Below are positions 1 through 8,485 of a stretch of 64,000 nucleotides of DNA, piece by piece (positions within the stretch are counted from its first letter, which is position 1; each line of letters starts with the position of its first letter). Origin of the DNA: an uncultured Bermanella sp. (lineage in GTDB: Bacteria > Pseudomonadota > Gammaproteobacteria > Pseudomonadales > Oceanobacteraceae); contig CAJXRF010000011.1 of the NCBI GenBank assembly GCA_913058575.1, forward strand, positions 20,016 to 84,015, written 5' to 3'. Under the pieces are notes generated by a model. That model saw nothing but the letters and a program-made list of their open reading frames with translations. It made no database searches and was not told the origin of the DNA. The position numbers and the translations under genes were made by a program.

Positions 1-1
1 C

Positions 2-187
2 ACCATGGCCAAACAAGCCATTCAAAAATTTAATAGCTATGTGCGAAAGTCTGATATTTCTGATCAAGTTCAGGCCGCACAAATGAGTCGCAAGGTCGAC
101 GGCCTCTACACTATGAATTCAAAGCACACCATTTTGGTCAGCCAAAAAGACACTAAAATTGATGGCGAACACATTCACATGGGCTAA
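2..187 (+). CDS. C-terminal end of a DUF3540-like T6SS accessory protein (partial)
   Basis: The frame is open from the first bases of the window, so the listed ATG at base 5 is probably internal and the gene is cut by the window edge. The visible end, finishing in DTKIDGEHIHMG, resembles my recollection of DUF3540 C-termini, which close with a DGexIHLG-type sequence. DUF3540 genes are usually found with DUF2169 and DUF4150 genes in T6SS tip clusters, and the next gene here is a DUF4150 protein 35 bases downstream. A VgrG C-terminus is the main alternative. The context supports a role in loading or building the T6SS spike, but only about 60 residues are visible. Confidence 0.55.
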   Translation, partial: TMAKQAIQKFNSYVRKSDISDQVQAAQMSRKVDGLYTMNSKHTILVSQKDTKIDGEHIHMG

Positions 188-222
188 CGCTGTGGCTTTA
201 ATTAACAAAAAGGAAAGACATT

Positions 223-636
223 ATGTTTGCTAACTGCTCTTTAGGGGGCATGCAATTCGCCATGCCTGATGTATGCCTGACGCCCATTCCATCACCGGCA
301 GGCCCTATACCTACCCCTATTCCTTATCCGAATACCGCTATGCTACCCATGGCTCTTCCACCGACTTGTTCCATGAAGCACTTTATCTCCATGATGCCTG
401 CTCATAATATGGCCACCACAGTCCCCATGAGCATGGGGGATAATGCCGGCGCCATTGGAGGGGTGATGTCCGGTATGATGATGGGCCCGGCACGCAGCAT
501 GATGGGCAGTATTAAAGTGTTTACCGGTGGCTTACCGTCCACAAAAATGCTGTCGCCAGCGATACAAAACATGACTAATGCCCCCACTGGCATGACCCTC
601 GCACCCTCACAAGTCAAAGTATTAATCATGTCATAA
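223..636 (+). CDS. DUF4150 PAAR-like T6SS spike-tip protein
   Basis: This is a complete 137-residue protein of the usual length for a stand-alone DUF4150 (PAAR-like) tip protein. It shows the family pattern: MFANCSLGGMQFAMPDVCLT, then a Pro-rich PIPTPIPYPN segment, an SMGDNAGAIGGVMSG turn, and a closing APSQVKVLIM. PAAR-like proteins cap the VgrG spike of the T6SS and can carry or recruit effectors; no toxin extension is present, so any cargo would be recruited rather than fused. An AAGGAAAG ribosome site precedes the ATG. It follows the DUF3540-like gene and precedes a DUF3467-like gene with a 26-base gap, which points to one transcript ending at the terminator near base 980. Confidence 0.88.
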   Translation: MFANCSLGGMQFAMPDVCLTPIPSPAGPIPTPIPYPNTAMLPMALPPTCSMKHFISMMPAHNMATTVPMSMGDNAGAIGGVMSGMMMGPARSMMGSIKVFTGGLPSTKMLSPAIQNMTNAPTGMTLAPSQVKVLIMS

Positions 637-662
637 CAAAAAACATAGTAATTGGAATATAT

Positions 663-923
663 ATGAGCCAGCAAGAAGACAATAAAAAAATTAGTGCCTA
701 TGTTTCACCGGACTTAGAATATTGCTATCGCGATATTTCAAATATTTTTGTGGGGTCTAATGAAGTCACATTCGAATTTGGAAATCACCACAAGTCAGCA
801 CCGGGTAATGCGATCATTAATAATCGTATTGTCATGTCATTGGGTAATGCATATGATCTGCAACAACGCTTACAGCAAGCATTAATGCAAGCTCAACAAG
901 CAATGATGACTCAAGAAGAATAG
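663..923 (+). CDS. Small DUF3467-like protein in a T6SS tip operon
   Basis: This 86-residue protein has no signal peptide or membrane segment. The core, from YRDISNIFVGSNEVTFEFG to NNRIVMSLGNAYDLQQRLQQ, follows the DUF3467 layout as I remember it: a beta-hairpin with an E-h-h-F segment, then a conserved R-hhhs turn, then a helix. The C-terminus is a Gln/Met-rich helix. It is the last gene before a strong terminator and lies 26 bases after the DUF4150 gene, so it is probably co-transcribed with T6SS tip genes. A role as adaptor or chaperone is inference from position only; DUF3467 has no assigned function that I know of. Confidence 0.6.
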   Translation: MSQQEDNKKISAYVSPDLEYCYRDISNIFVGSNEVTFEFGNHHKSAPGNAIINNRIVMSLGNAYDLQQRLQQALMQAQQAMMTQEE

Positions 924-951
924 ACAAAACTAATTATAAATAATACAAATT

Positions 952-981
952 AAAACGATCCTCACGTGAGGGTCGTTTTTC
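952..981 (+). terminator. Factor-independent terminator after the T6SS tip operon
   Basis: AAAACGATCCTCA and TGAGGGTCGTTTT form a near-perfect stem with one G-T pair around ACGT, followed by a T-run on the + strand. It lies about 30 bases after the DUF3467-like stop codon. Confidence 0.85.
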
Positions 982-1292
982 TATTGATAGGTTTCAGCCT
1001 GAAGTCTGGCTTAAATTCTCCATATCAAAGAAGGCTCAATTAAAATATCTTCAATATTCGCCGCCCCACGCTGCTTTTGCTCTGAGTATTACAAGCCACG
1101 CCATTAGATTTGGAGCTATAGTAATCCATAAATCGTCACCAATTTTAAAAAGGTCTAGACACGTTTTAGTTATTGCTTTTATTAATACTTTAGATTTTAT
1201 AATTCTTGCAGGTAGAAATTACAATGGGGCCGTAATGGCCCCATCGGTACTTATTCACTTTTCTTATTTAACAAAATTATAAATAAGTATTT
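982..1292. other. Intergenic region between convergent genes
   Basis: I see no supported gene in this AT-rich 310 bases. It contains an 8-bp GC-rich hairpin (ATGGGGCC/GGCCCCAT, 1224-1244), which may end transcription of the minus-strand hydrolase gene although its U-tail is weak. Confidence 0.5.
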
Positions 1293-2192
1293 TTATTCAT
1301 AAGCGTGTTTAGGGCGCCATGGGTAAGGACCCATCCACATGTCTAACATCACACGATAAACGTTCATGTGCAGCCATTCGTTATAGCCTACCCAATGCTT
1401 GTATTTATCCAGTTTAATGTTGCCAGCTATTTCTAAGAACTGTGTGCCCTTTTTAAACTCGGCCATAATGGCTCCCTGCAAGTCTTCGATGTATTCACGA
1501 GTGAGAATCACATCCTGCATAGTCCCTATGGGTGTTTTTGCATGAGAATGAGAATAACCGGCTTTATTGAAATCCATTTTCTCCAGTACTTTTAAAGCAC
1601 GTACCCACTCTTTAATATTGAAGTCAGGCACTATGGTAAACATCACGCGATTAGGGGTCACTAGGTCGGCAATGAAGGCCACTTTTTCTTTAGGCAGCAA
1701 AGACACTGTCATTCCTAAACCATGGCTCATGCCCATGTAATGCAGCTCAATGGTTTTACCGCCTAACACCAAGTCTTTACGCTTGCCAGACCAAGTCTCA
1801 TCTGGAAGCGACAAATCGTAGTGTGGATTTTCCTTCATCCAAGCATAAGCTTCTTCATGGGCAATCACTTTAGCCCCTTGGTCTTGAAACACTTTACTGC
1901 CCCCCGCATGGTCCCAGTGATTATGGCTTTGCACCACATAGCGCACCGGTTGATCGGTTAAGGTTTTAATGGCCTTTAGCAAACCTTTAGCATGCTGACT
2001 ATTGGCCGTGTCCATTACCACCACCCCTTCGTCTGTAATGACAAACATGGAGTTGAAGCCCTGACCTGGGCCGTACATATATACGCCGTCAGCCGCTTGC
2101 CATACATTTTTTTGAGCCTGTACTGTTGCACTCATTAGAAGTGTAAGCAGTAACCCTCCTAACACGGTAAATATTTTATTTTGCAGTAACAT
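1293..2192 (-). CDS. Secreted metallo-beta-lactamase-fold hydrolase
   Basis: This 299-residue protein begins with a clear Sec signal peptide (hydrophobic VLGGLLLTLLMSATVQAQ) and so probably acts in the periplasm. The MBL-fold metal motif HNHWDHAGG (HxHxDH) sits near residue 91, with a later GxSHGLG segment, an IADLVTP segment and a YSHSHAKTP segment supplying further metal ligands. It belongs to the broad hydrolase branch (glyoxalase II/quinoprotein-hydrolase type) rather than the classical beta-lactamases. The start is supported by AAGGAG seven bases upstream. It is downstream of ltrA in the same orientation, but the 77-base gap with a hairpin suggests separate transcription. The substrate cannot be read from the sequence. 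Confidence 0.85.
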   Translation of the reverse strand: MLLQNKIFTVLGGLLLTLLMSATVQAQKNVWQAADGVYMYGPGQGFNSMFVITDEGVVVMDTANSQHAKGLLKAIKTLTDQPVRYVVQSHNHWDHAGGSKVFQDQGAKVIAHEEAYAWMKENPHYDLSLPDETWSGKRKDLVLGGKTIELHYMGMSHGLGMTVSLLPKEKVAFIADLVTPNRVMFTIVPDFNIKEWVRALKVLEKMDFNKAGYSHSHAKTPIGTMQDVILTREYIEDLQGAIMAEFKKGTQFLEIAGNIKLDKYKHWVGYNEWLHMNVYRVMLDMWMGPYPWRPKHAYE

Positions 2193-2228
2193 TTGAATCT
2201 CCTTAGCACATTAAATGCTATTAGTGTG

Positions 2229-2246
2229 TACCGCCTAAAGGCGGTG
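2229..2246 (-). terminator. Possible terminator hairpin after ltrA
   Basis: ACCGCC TAAA GGCGGT forms a compact GC-rich hairpin just beyond the stop codon of the LtrA gene. The U-tail is poor, so the terminator call is moderate. Confidence 0.5.
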
Positions 2247-2269
2247 TGTTTAATCTTTTAAATATGTGC

Positions 2270-3457
2270 TTATTTTTCTTTTAGTAAAGAAAACTGTTTA
2301 TGACGAGACCTTAGTCGAAGAATATTCAAGAAGGTAAACGCCACTCCTATTAATAAAATGCTTTGAGTAAAGTAGGCGATGGCCAACACCACTACCGCCA
2401 ATACAATGAGCTCATAGCGAGCTGGGCCTTTTTTCTCCATCAAAAAGTCATGACATAACCAAACGGATATCAAGTACCCCACAATGGCCACCGACAAAGC
2501 CAGCACGGCATGAAATTCACTTACCCTGGCAGAGTCCGTCATCACATCAGCATTTACGCTAATCATCACACCTACAGCAGTGGCAAAGGCAAATACGAAG
2601 TAATGTCCATAGGCCCAAATGAAGGCTTTTTTCTGATTCCCTAAATGTTCCTCAACAAAGTCATCAAAATATAACCACCACATGGAAAATAAAATTAACA
2701 CCGCCCCCACCGCTAAACTCATAATGTCAGCGGTTAAATTGCTCACAGCTTTTTCAAAGGTATACACCACCGCCAAGATGGATTCGCCCAATACAATAAT
2801 AGTAAGCAGTCCCATACGCTCTTCTATGTGCGCAAAGTGGTAGTGGGTATTTTTACCCTTGTCTTTTGTGCTTTCGGCTAAATAAGGCACCAACATTTCC
2901 AATACGATCAAACCGATAAATATGGCCCATGAAGAGAAATACAAAATAGAGATTGTCCAAATAATTTGAACCCCTGCCACCCCAATGGCATACCTAAAAG
3001 CCACGGATCGATAATTTTCATCATCATGGGCCACCTTCAACCACATTAAAATATAAGGCACCCGCATGATCACGTAGCCGATCATCATCACTAAAAAATC
3101 ATTTTCTAAAAAAGCAGCTTTAATGCCCACCGCGATAAACACCACACCAATCATTTGAGCAAAAGAAGCCAAGCGAAACTGGGCATCATCTGTATCAAAA
3201 CCCGACGCGAACCAGGTATAACTATTCCAAGGCCACCAAACCAAGAATAGAATAAAAAAGTACATACCTATGGCATGGATTACATGATGGGCTGCCGAAA
3301 TGGCATGATGAAGTTCCGCGGCAAGGCTTGCGATGGCCAACACGTATATAAGGTCATAAAACAGCTCAAGAGGTGTGGCGGCTCTATGGGGCTCACTGAC
3401 ATCTCTTGCAATAAGAGGGTTAATGAGAACCGATTTTGATGATGTATTTTGGCTCAT
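2270..3457 (-). CDS. ltrA: LtrA family (low temperature requirement A) membrane protein
   Basis: This is a polytopic membrane protein of about 395 residues with roughly ten or more hydrophobic segments. The N-terminal signature ATPLELFYDLIYVLAIASLA and the mid-protein EERMGLLTIIVLGESI are hallmarks of the bacterial low-temperature-requirement A family. The biochemical role of this family is poorly known; the name comes from a Listeria cold-growth mutant. I move the start from the ORF-track position to the ATG 30 bases downstream, because AAAGGTGA lies six bases before that ATG while the longer form has no ribosome site. No operon partner is evident. Confidence 0.88.
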   Translation of the reverse strand: MSQNTSSKSVLINPLIARDVSEPHRAATPLELFYDLIYVLAIASLAAELHHAISAAHHVIHAIGMYFFILFLVWWPWNSYTWFASGFDTDDAQFRLASFAQMIGVVFIAVGIKAAFLENDFLVMMIGYVIMRVPYILMWLKVAHDDENYRSVAFRYAIGVAGVQIIWTISILYFSSWAIFIGLIVLEMLVPYLAESTKDKGKNTHYHFAHIEERMGLLTIIVLGESILAVVYTFEKAVSNLTADIMSLAVGAVLILFSMWWLYFDDFVEEHLGNQKKAFIWAYGHYFVFAFATAVGVMISVNADVMTDSARVSEFHAVLALSVAIVGYLISVWLCHDFLMEKKGPARYELIVLAVVVLAIAYFTQSILLIGVAFTFLNILRLRSRHKQFSLLKEK

Positions 3458-3551
3458 ATTTTTCACCTTTAACTTTAATTCGGACATGTTTATTTAAAAC
3501 AAAACCGAAAAAACAGCCTGTAAAATTTTCACGTAAACCAGCCAGTATTGG

Positions 3552-4586
3552 CTAGTTCAGCTCCAGTAACATGCTCTCGTCGTATTCAACAAGGGGAGAT
3601 TGAGTTCTCACTTTTTCAATGTAATCTGGGTTGGCAATCATGGGGCGCCCAATTGCAATTAAATCGGCATCACCTCGTGATACGGCTTTGCTTGCCGCAT
3701 CTGGTGAGTAACTTCCGTTCGCAATCACGGTGCCGTGATAATGACGGCGAATGTATTGAGTCACCGTGCCGTCTAAATAATCCACATGCTGGTCTTCAAA
3801 AATCCCAGTGTGCACATAGCTAAGCTCTAGAAAGTTTAGTTTAGATAAGAGGTAATCAAACACAGCCACATCACGGGGGTCATGATTCATATTAAAATAG
3901 GCCGCCGGTGATAAACGCACCCCAACATTTTGAATCTCCTGCTTAACGGCGGCAATTATTTCAAGTAATAAACGCGACATATTTTCCGGCGTTCTTCCCC
4001 ACTCATCTTCTCGCTGATTAGCGTTAAAATGTAAAAACTGATCCAACAAATAACCATTGGCCCCATGAATTTCAACCCCATCAAAGCCAGCCTTTTTGGC
4101 ATTTCTAGCCGCTTGAGCGAAGTCAGAGACGACCTTTTCAAAGTCTTTATTATTCATTGATCGCGGTTCGCCATACTCAAGCTCGCGCATGTGCGGCACA
4201 GTGCCTTCAATGCCAATGGCAGACGGCGCAATAGGTTGCTCACCATGGAAGTACGAATGGGAAACTCGACCGGTATGCCACAATTGGGCAAATATTTTCC
4301 CGCCACTGTTGTGTACTTTAGTGGTGATGTTTTTCCAGCCAACCACTTGTTCTTGAGTAAATAACCCAGGGGAGTTGGGATAGCCTTGGGCTTCCTTTGA
4401 AATAAGAGCGGCCTCTGAAATTATCAAACCCGCCTGCGCACGGAGCGCATAATAGTTGGCCATGTCATCAGTGGGCACCAATTGATTATCGGCCATCTGG
4501 CGGCTCATGGGCGCCATGATAAAGCGATTATTTAGGCTTAGGCCGGCCCCTAGATCGACTTTGCTAAAAAGGTGTTCGTGGCTCAT
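3552..4586 (-). CDS. Old Yellow Enzyme family NADH:flavin oxidoreductase
   Basis: This 344-residue protein has the FMN-binding TIM-barrel layout of the OYE family: N-terminal NRFIMAPMSR, the active-site region LWHTGRVSH, the substrate-binding GFDGVEIHGANGYLLDQFL, then QREDEWG, and C-terminal ANGSY and IAIGRPMIANPD for the phosphate-binding region. Such enzymes use NAD(P)H to reduce activated alkenes, quinones or nitro compounds in the cytoplasm. A strong AGGAG precedes the ATG. The gene is divergent from a LysR regulator 129 bases away, a typical pairing in which the regulator responds to an electrophile. It is close to NemA and related alkene reductases, but the true substrate is unknown. 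Confidence 0.92.
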   Translation of the reverse strand: MSHEHLFSKVDLGAGLSLNNRFIMAPMSRQMADNQLVPTDDMANYYALRAQAGLIISEAALISKEAQGYPNSPGLFTQEQVVGWKNITTKVHNSGGKIFAQLWHTGRVSHSYFHGEQPIAPSAIGIEGTVPHMRELEYGEPRSMNNKDFEKVVSDFAQAARNAKKAGFDGVEIHGANGYLLDQFLHFNANQREDEWGRTPENMSRLLLEIIAAVKQEIQNVGVRLSPAAYFNMNHDPRDVAVFDYLLSKLNFLELSYVHTGIFEDQHVDYLDGTVTQYIRRHYHGTVIANGSYSPDAASKAVSRGDADLIAIGRPMIANPDYIEKVRTQSPLVEYDESMLLELN

Positions 4587-4668
4587 GTTTATCTCCTAGA
4601 CCTGCCCGATGACATAAACCCATTCTAATCGTAGCCATAATCTTTACTAGATAGCTAAATTGAACAAT

Positions 4669-4691
4669 ACTGTCCACTAAATCAGAACAGT
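4669..4691. promoter_or_regulatory. Candidate LysR operator between OYE and lysR genes
   Basis: ACTGT-N13-ACAGT is an interrupted inverted repeat in the divergent intergenic region, fitting the spacing of LysR-type binding sites. It lies about 25 bases before the regulator start and about 80 before the OYE start. Confidence 0.4.
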
Positions 4692-4715
4692 TAGCTTAGT
4701 GATAGGAGTGAGCCC

Positions 4716-5630
4716 ATGGATGAATTAAAGCGGGTGGGTGTCTTTACGAAGGTGGTGGCAGCCGGCAGTTTCTCTGAAGCAGCGCGAAAACTGGGGGTGG
4801 CCAAATCGGCTGTTAGCAAGCAAATTAGCCTATTGGAAGAAGAAGTAGGAGTGCGGCTATTAAACCGCACCACTCGCAAATTAAGTCTTACCGAAGCGGG
4901 CAGTATTTATTACCGCCATTGTGAGCACATTGTTAGCCGCGCCGAAATCGCCCTAAATGAATTACGCCAATACCAAAACCAGCCCACCGGAACCCTTAGG
5001 GTTTCAAGCCCTATTTCATTTGGGCGCGCATTATTGATACCTGTCATTAAAGAATTGCGTAGTTTATACCCACTTTTGAAAATTGATTTACAGCTAAGCG
5101 ATGAGGTGATTGATATGGTTGAAAACAGCATCGATCTCACGGTACGCATCGGCCAACTTCAAGACTCTAATTTAATTGCTAAAAAGTTATGTGACACGCC
5201 CGTGGTTATTTTTGCGTCTCCTGAATACCTCGCCAATTATGGAGCCCCTAAAACTCCCAGCGATTTAATTGACCATCAATGGATTAGTTTATCCATCTTG
5301 TCATCCCCTATTGTGGGCACCTTCCACCATAAAATCACCCAAGAACCTGCCGAGCACCAAATTAGCAGTAACCTTAAAATTAATTCGGTGGATGCCATCA
5401 TAGATGCAGCCTTGCAAGGTCTAGGCATATCAGCCTTAGTAAAAACCACCGTTCACGAAGAATTACGTAATGGTAAGTTGATTCCGGTACTGGAAGATTA
5501 TGAGCTCACCCCTAGAGGCATTTACGCTTTGTATCCTCATCGTGAGCACCTGCCGCCTAAGGTGCGAATATTTATGGACTTTTTAGAGAAGCATTGCCAA
5601 AAGGCAAACTGGGCACTGCCTGTTTTATAA
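4716..5630 (+). CDS. LysR family transcriptional regulator, divergent from OYE gene
   Basis: This 304-residue protein is of standard LysR length. Residues 1-60 form the winged helix-turn-helix (FSEAARKLGVAKSAVSKQIS, then LLNRTTRKLSLTEAG). The rest is the periplasmic-binding-like effector domain with YRHCEHI, GTLRVSSPISFGRALL and GRIGQL-type segments typical of the AaeR/DmlR-like branch. Start support is AGGAG nine bases upstream. By position it should regulate the divergent OYE gene and probably itself. A strong bidirectional terminator follows the stop codon. The effector molecule is not predictable. Confidence 0.92.
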   Translation: MDELKRVGVFTKVVAAGSFSEAARKLGVAKSAVSKQISLLEEEVGVRLLNRTTRKLSLTEAGSIYYRHCEHIVSRAEIALNELRQYQNQPTGTLRVSSPISFGRALLIPVIKELRSLYPLLKIDLQLSDEVIDMVENSIDLTVRIGQLQDSNLIAKKLCDTPVVIFASPEYLANYGAPKTPSDLIDHQWISLSILSSPIVGTFHHKITQEPAEHQISSNLKINSVDAIIDAALQGLGISALVKTTVHEELRNGKLIPVLEDYELTPRGIYALYPHREHLPPKVRIFMDFLEKHCQKANWALPVL

Positions 5631-5671
5631 CCCTGATACGCTTTACTCACCGCAACAATAATCTTCACGTA

Positions 5672-5709
5672 AAAACCTATCCACTGCCAAATGGCAGTGG
5701 ATAGGTTTT
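5672..5709. terminator. Strong bidirectional terminator hairpin
   Basis: A perfect 17-bp stem (AAAACCTATCCACTGCC / GGCAGTGGATAGGTTTT) with an AAAT loop lies 42 bases after the lysR stop. The A-run before and T-run after allow termination on both strands. Confidence 0.85.
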
Positions 5710-5825
5710 ACTGTTTCTAATAACTTCATACCGTACCGGCACCCTATTTAGGAAAACCGAGTTTTCGCAGGATGCGTTGTCTTTTCAAGTTTTAACCACA
5801 AGACAAAGCGTTAACAAGGATGGTT

Positions 5826-6338
5826 ATGCAAAATAATACACCAAAGAGACCCACCATCAGTCGGCAAGCAGTGCTCATTGCCGCTAGACAAACCGCCGCC
5901 AGCGTGATCAATACCACCAGCCACTGTAATTTGGATTTAAACCATCTATCAGAAACCATCGTCCGGCATTGGCGAAATGGAATGGACGCTTATGAACTGG
6001 CGAAAAAACTCGAAGCCTACAGCCGTTACCGGCCCGACATGGAAATGCTCAACGCTTTAGAAAAAATGAATCGCAATGTCGATATACTTTACCGCGATCA
6101 ATTGGAGAATTGGATAAATACACAGGATATCAAACCGCCTTTTCCAATTGGCACAGAGATTAAAGAAGGCATTATCAAGCGCGTTGATCCATATGGCATT
6201 GCACGCTATATGATAAGGGTCCGTGATTGCAAAGAACCAAGCTCTTATCTGCTAAAAAATTTCGAGGATGCAGTATGGGTGAGTGCTCCAGAGGCTAAAT
6301 TTTTACAATCCAATAGTATTAAGTGCCTCAACGCCTGA
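5826..6338 (+). CDS. Uncharacterised cytoplasmic protein (170 aa)
   Basis: I do not recognise this protein. It has no signal peptide, no membrane segment and no clear nucleotide-binding or metal motif. The N-terminal half is helical and basic (RQAVLIAARQTAASVI, then LSETIVRHWRNGMDAYELAKKL); the C-terminal half looks like a small beta domain (PIGTEIKEGIIKRVDPYGIA ... VWVSAPEAKFL). I prefer the ATG at 5826 over the upstream one at 5820, because AAGGA sits five bases before it but is overlapped by the earlier codon. Strong terminators flank it on both sides, so it is probably monocistronic. Confidence 0.7.
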   Translation: MQNNTPKRPTISRQAVLIAARQTAASVINTTSHCNLDLNHLSETIVRHWRNGMDAYELAKKLEAYSRYRPDMEMLNALEKMNRNVDILYRDQLENWINTQDIKPPFPIGTEIKEGIIKRVDPYGIARYMIRVRDCKEPSSYLLKNFEDAVWVSAPEAKFLQSNSIKCLNA

Positions 6339-6405
6339 CCCAGTAACCTTTCTATCCATCAGTGACAGCCTTAGTCACATGTAAAAAAGTGCTAACCATA
6401 AAATA

Positions 6406-6435
6406 AAAAGCCCCTATTTTTCAATAGAGGCTTTT
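6406..6435. terminator. Bidirectional terminator between convergent genes
   Basis: AAAAGCCCCTATT TTTC AATAGAGGCTTTT forms a stem with one C-A mismatch, lying between the convergent 170-aa gene and the beta-propeller gene. A- and T-runs flank it. Confidence 0.8.
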
Positions 6436-6456
6436 CGTTATTTAAAGCATAAAAAA

Positions 6457-7734
6457 TTAATGAAACAAAAGCTTACCGGTACGAATACGTTGCGGGTGAT
6501 CCCCCACAGGAAAGCTCGCCACTTCTTTGGCATCATCAAACGAAATAACCGATACCCTGTCTTGTTCGCTCACCGACACATAACAATATTTACCGTCGGC
6601 ACTTTCTGTGGACCAGTAAGGCTTGGCCCCTAATGGTGTTTCGGATAGTTGGATGGTTTTATATTCAAACGTCTCACGATCCACTATAGCCGCGTAGCCT
6701 GACATGGTCGCCGCCACACACAATTTAGTACCCTCACTGTTCATGGCCAAACCATGGTGAGCCGAGTTAAGCTGGTAATCACGTAGACTCATTTGTGCTA
6801 TTTCCTCAGGAATAGGCAGCTCTAGCTTACGGGTAATTTTCTGTTGCTCTACGTCGTATTCAAAGAAGCCATGATAAAAAGAGATTTGCATGTATACAAA
6901 TTTACCATCAGGTGCCACAGCCATGGGACGCACAGCACTGTCTACCCAAGGGGTACCAAACTCTTCTAGTTTTTCGGCCATGTCCACACGCTGTAGTATT
7001 TCGTAGGTTTTGGCATCAACGATTTGAAAATAACGATCGCCTTTTATCCAATCTAACCATGAACTGGTAAAAGGCACATACACTTTGCCTATGCTGGCGT
7101 GGTAAATAAGCTTGCCATCTTTAGAGTAAGTGTTTTCATGGGGCTGATCGCCCGATTCAAACTCGGCAATGATTTTACCGGTGGCCGTGTCAATGGCTTG
7201 CACTTTAGCCGCGGTAGAGGCCGAGACTAAAAAGACTTTACCATCAGGGGAAATGGCTGAATGATCAGAGCGCGAACCTTCCACCTGGGTGCGCCAAGTA
7301 ATTTTTCCTGTGTTCACATCTAACGCCACTACGTCGGCAAAACTTGGGCGGGAAATAAACAAGTGGCGGCCATCGTTTGAAGGGAACATGTCATCTACCA
7401 TTTGGTGATGCCCTTCGCCAATCACTTCCTTAATGAAAGTAGAAGTAATACGGCGCTTAATGGAGCTGGTGAGCTCTTCTAACCTTGCTTCCTTATCTGG
7501 TACTGCATTTAGTTTTTTAATACGCTCATGGGTGTGTGGGTCGTATATATCTATGGTGCCATCCCAATTATTGCCCACCACAATCACATCACGCAGAGCG
7601 TTAGTGTGTTGTGAGTCTACCTGGGTGACGGAATCGGTGATTTGGCCGTTTACGGTTGCCGGGGAACTGGCCCACAGGCTATGAGCCCCTACGGTAAGCA
7701 AGATGCCCAATGCCGATGTTTTTAACGCTATCAT
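6457..7734 (-). CDS. Secreted YVTN/YncE-type beta-propeller protein
   Basis: This 425-residue protein starts with a signal peptide ([14 protein letters not shown]) and is then made of blade-like repeats such as [51 protein letters not shown] and [20 protein letters not shown]. These are the repeat forms of periplasmic YncE/YVTN seven-bladed propellers. Such proteins often act as binding or scaffold partners for periplasmic redox or cell-envelope systems, but no enzyme partner is adjacent. AAGGC precedes the ATG. An amine-dehydrogenase beta-subunit-like origin is possible, but no alpha subunit gene is near. Confidence 0.8.
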   Translation of the reverse strand: MIALKTSALGILLTVGAHSLWASSPATVNGQITDSVTQVDSQHTNALRDVIVVGNNWDGTIDIYDPHTHERIKKLNAVPDKEARLEELTSSIKRRITSTFIKEVIGEGHHQMVDDMFPSNDGRHLFISRPSFADVVALDVNTGKITWRTQVEGSRSDHSAISPDGKVFLVSASTAAKVQAIDTATGKIIAEFESGDQPHENTYSKDGKLIYHASIGKVYVPFTSSWLDWIKGDRYFQIVDAKTYEILQRVDMAEKLEEFGTPWVDSAVRPMAVAPDGKFVYMQISFYHGFFEYDVEQQKITRKLELPIPEEIAQMSLRDYQLNSAHHGLAMNSEGTKLCVAATMSGYAAIVDRETFEYKTIQLSETPLGAKPYWSTESADGKYCYVSVSEQDRVSVISFDDAKEVASFPVGDHPQRIRTGKLLFH

Positions 7735-7906
7735 GTTAGTGCCTTATGATGATTTTTCTGTCACGCATAAAAGAAATGGTAAAAGTACAAATGCATGCCA
7801 GTCATTAGGCTTTACAGTAACAAGCTCAGCTCATTCATTCATTGGCGTACCGAGTCCAGCCAGTTGACCTTGCTGGCCAGCGCAGAGTTTTTAGAGCCCA
7901 CAAAAA

Positions 7907-7925
7907 AGCCCCTAATATAGGGGCT
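7907..7925 (-). terminator. Terminator after the DUF3127 gene
   Basis: AGCCCCT AATAT AGGGGCT forms a hairpin which, read on the minus strand, runs into a U-tract (GGGGCTTTTTTG). It lies about 40 bases beyond the DUF3127 stop codon. Confidence 0.8.
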
Positions 7926-7963
7926 AGATTAAATTACCTTACAAAAGCAGTCTTTGGTGACCT

Positions 7964-8371
7964 CTAAAACGGCACTTCATCATCAAAATTATTGGCAGGA
8001 GCCGAATAAGACATACCGTCAAAGTCACCACCACCATGAGCGGGTGCCATGGAGGGGGCTTGCCCAGCTTGAGCGCCTTCTACACGCCATGCCTGTAAAC
8101 TGGTGAAGCACTTTTCAGGTTTACCCGCTGCACTCCAAAGACGACCAGACAGGTTAAAATGGGCAATGACTTCTTGGCCAATTTGGTATTGGTCCATCAA
8201 TGCACATTTGTCTTTAATCAGCTCAAGGGCCACGTAGTTTGGGTAATCAGGGTTTTCCCCTTCACCACTTAACTTAATAACGAATTCACGCTTTGTGAAA
8301 CCATTCTGACCATAAGCGGTGGTTTCCCCTAAAGAGTGAATCACTCCTTGTACTTCAAAACTTTTGGACAT
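7964..8371 (-). CDS. DUF3127 OB-fold-like protein with SSB-type acidic tail
   Basis: This 135-residue protein begins MSKSFEVQGVIHSLG and continues with FTKREFVIKL, ALELIKDKCALMDQYQIGQE and ESR-like LSGRLWS, then LQAWRVEG; this is the DUF3127 pattern, a family with an OB-like fold found mostly with single-stranded DNA proteins. The flexible Gly/Pro/Ala linker ends in NNFDDEVPF, very like the DDDIPF tip through which bacterial SSB proteins recruit repair and replication partners. I use the internal ATG at 8371, supported by AAAGGTG; the longer ORF-track start has no ribosome site. A role in ssDNA binding is inference from fold and tail. Confidence 0.8.
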   Translation of the reverse strand: MSKSFEVQGVIHSLGETTAYGQNGFTKREFVIKLSGEGENPDYPNYVALELIKDKCALMDQYQIGQEVIAHFNLSGRLWSAAGKPEKCFTSLQAWRVEGAQAGQAPSMAPAHGGGDFDGMSYSAPANNFDDEVPF

Positions 8372-8431
8372 GTTTATCACCTTTATAATTTGCGAAGAAT
8401 AATACCACTGATCATTACAAAATGGAGGCAC

Positions 8432-8459
8432 AAAAAAGGCAGGTTAATATTACCTGCCC
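8432..8459 (-). terminator. Terminator after the globin gene
   Basis: GGCAGGT and ACCTGCC form a hairpin; on the minus strand it is followed by a run of six Us. It lies 27 bases beyond the globin stop codon and separates it from the DUF3127 gene. Confidence 0.85.
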
Positions 8460-8485
8460 TCATAAAGTCCATTTCTTAACCACAA

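Noticed and set aside
402-674. 90-aa minus-strand ORF opposite the DUF4150 gene
   Set aside because: It is a shadow of the strongly conserved PAAR-like frame and has no ribosome site or protein-family pattern.
3548-3823. 91-aa + strand ORF over the OYE C-terminus
   Set aside because: It lies inside a clear flavin oxidoreductase gene on the other strand and has no recognisable features.
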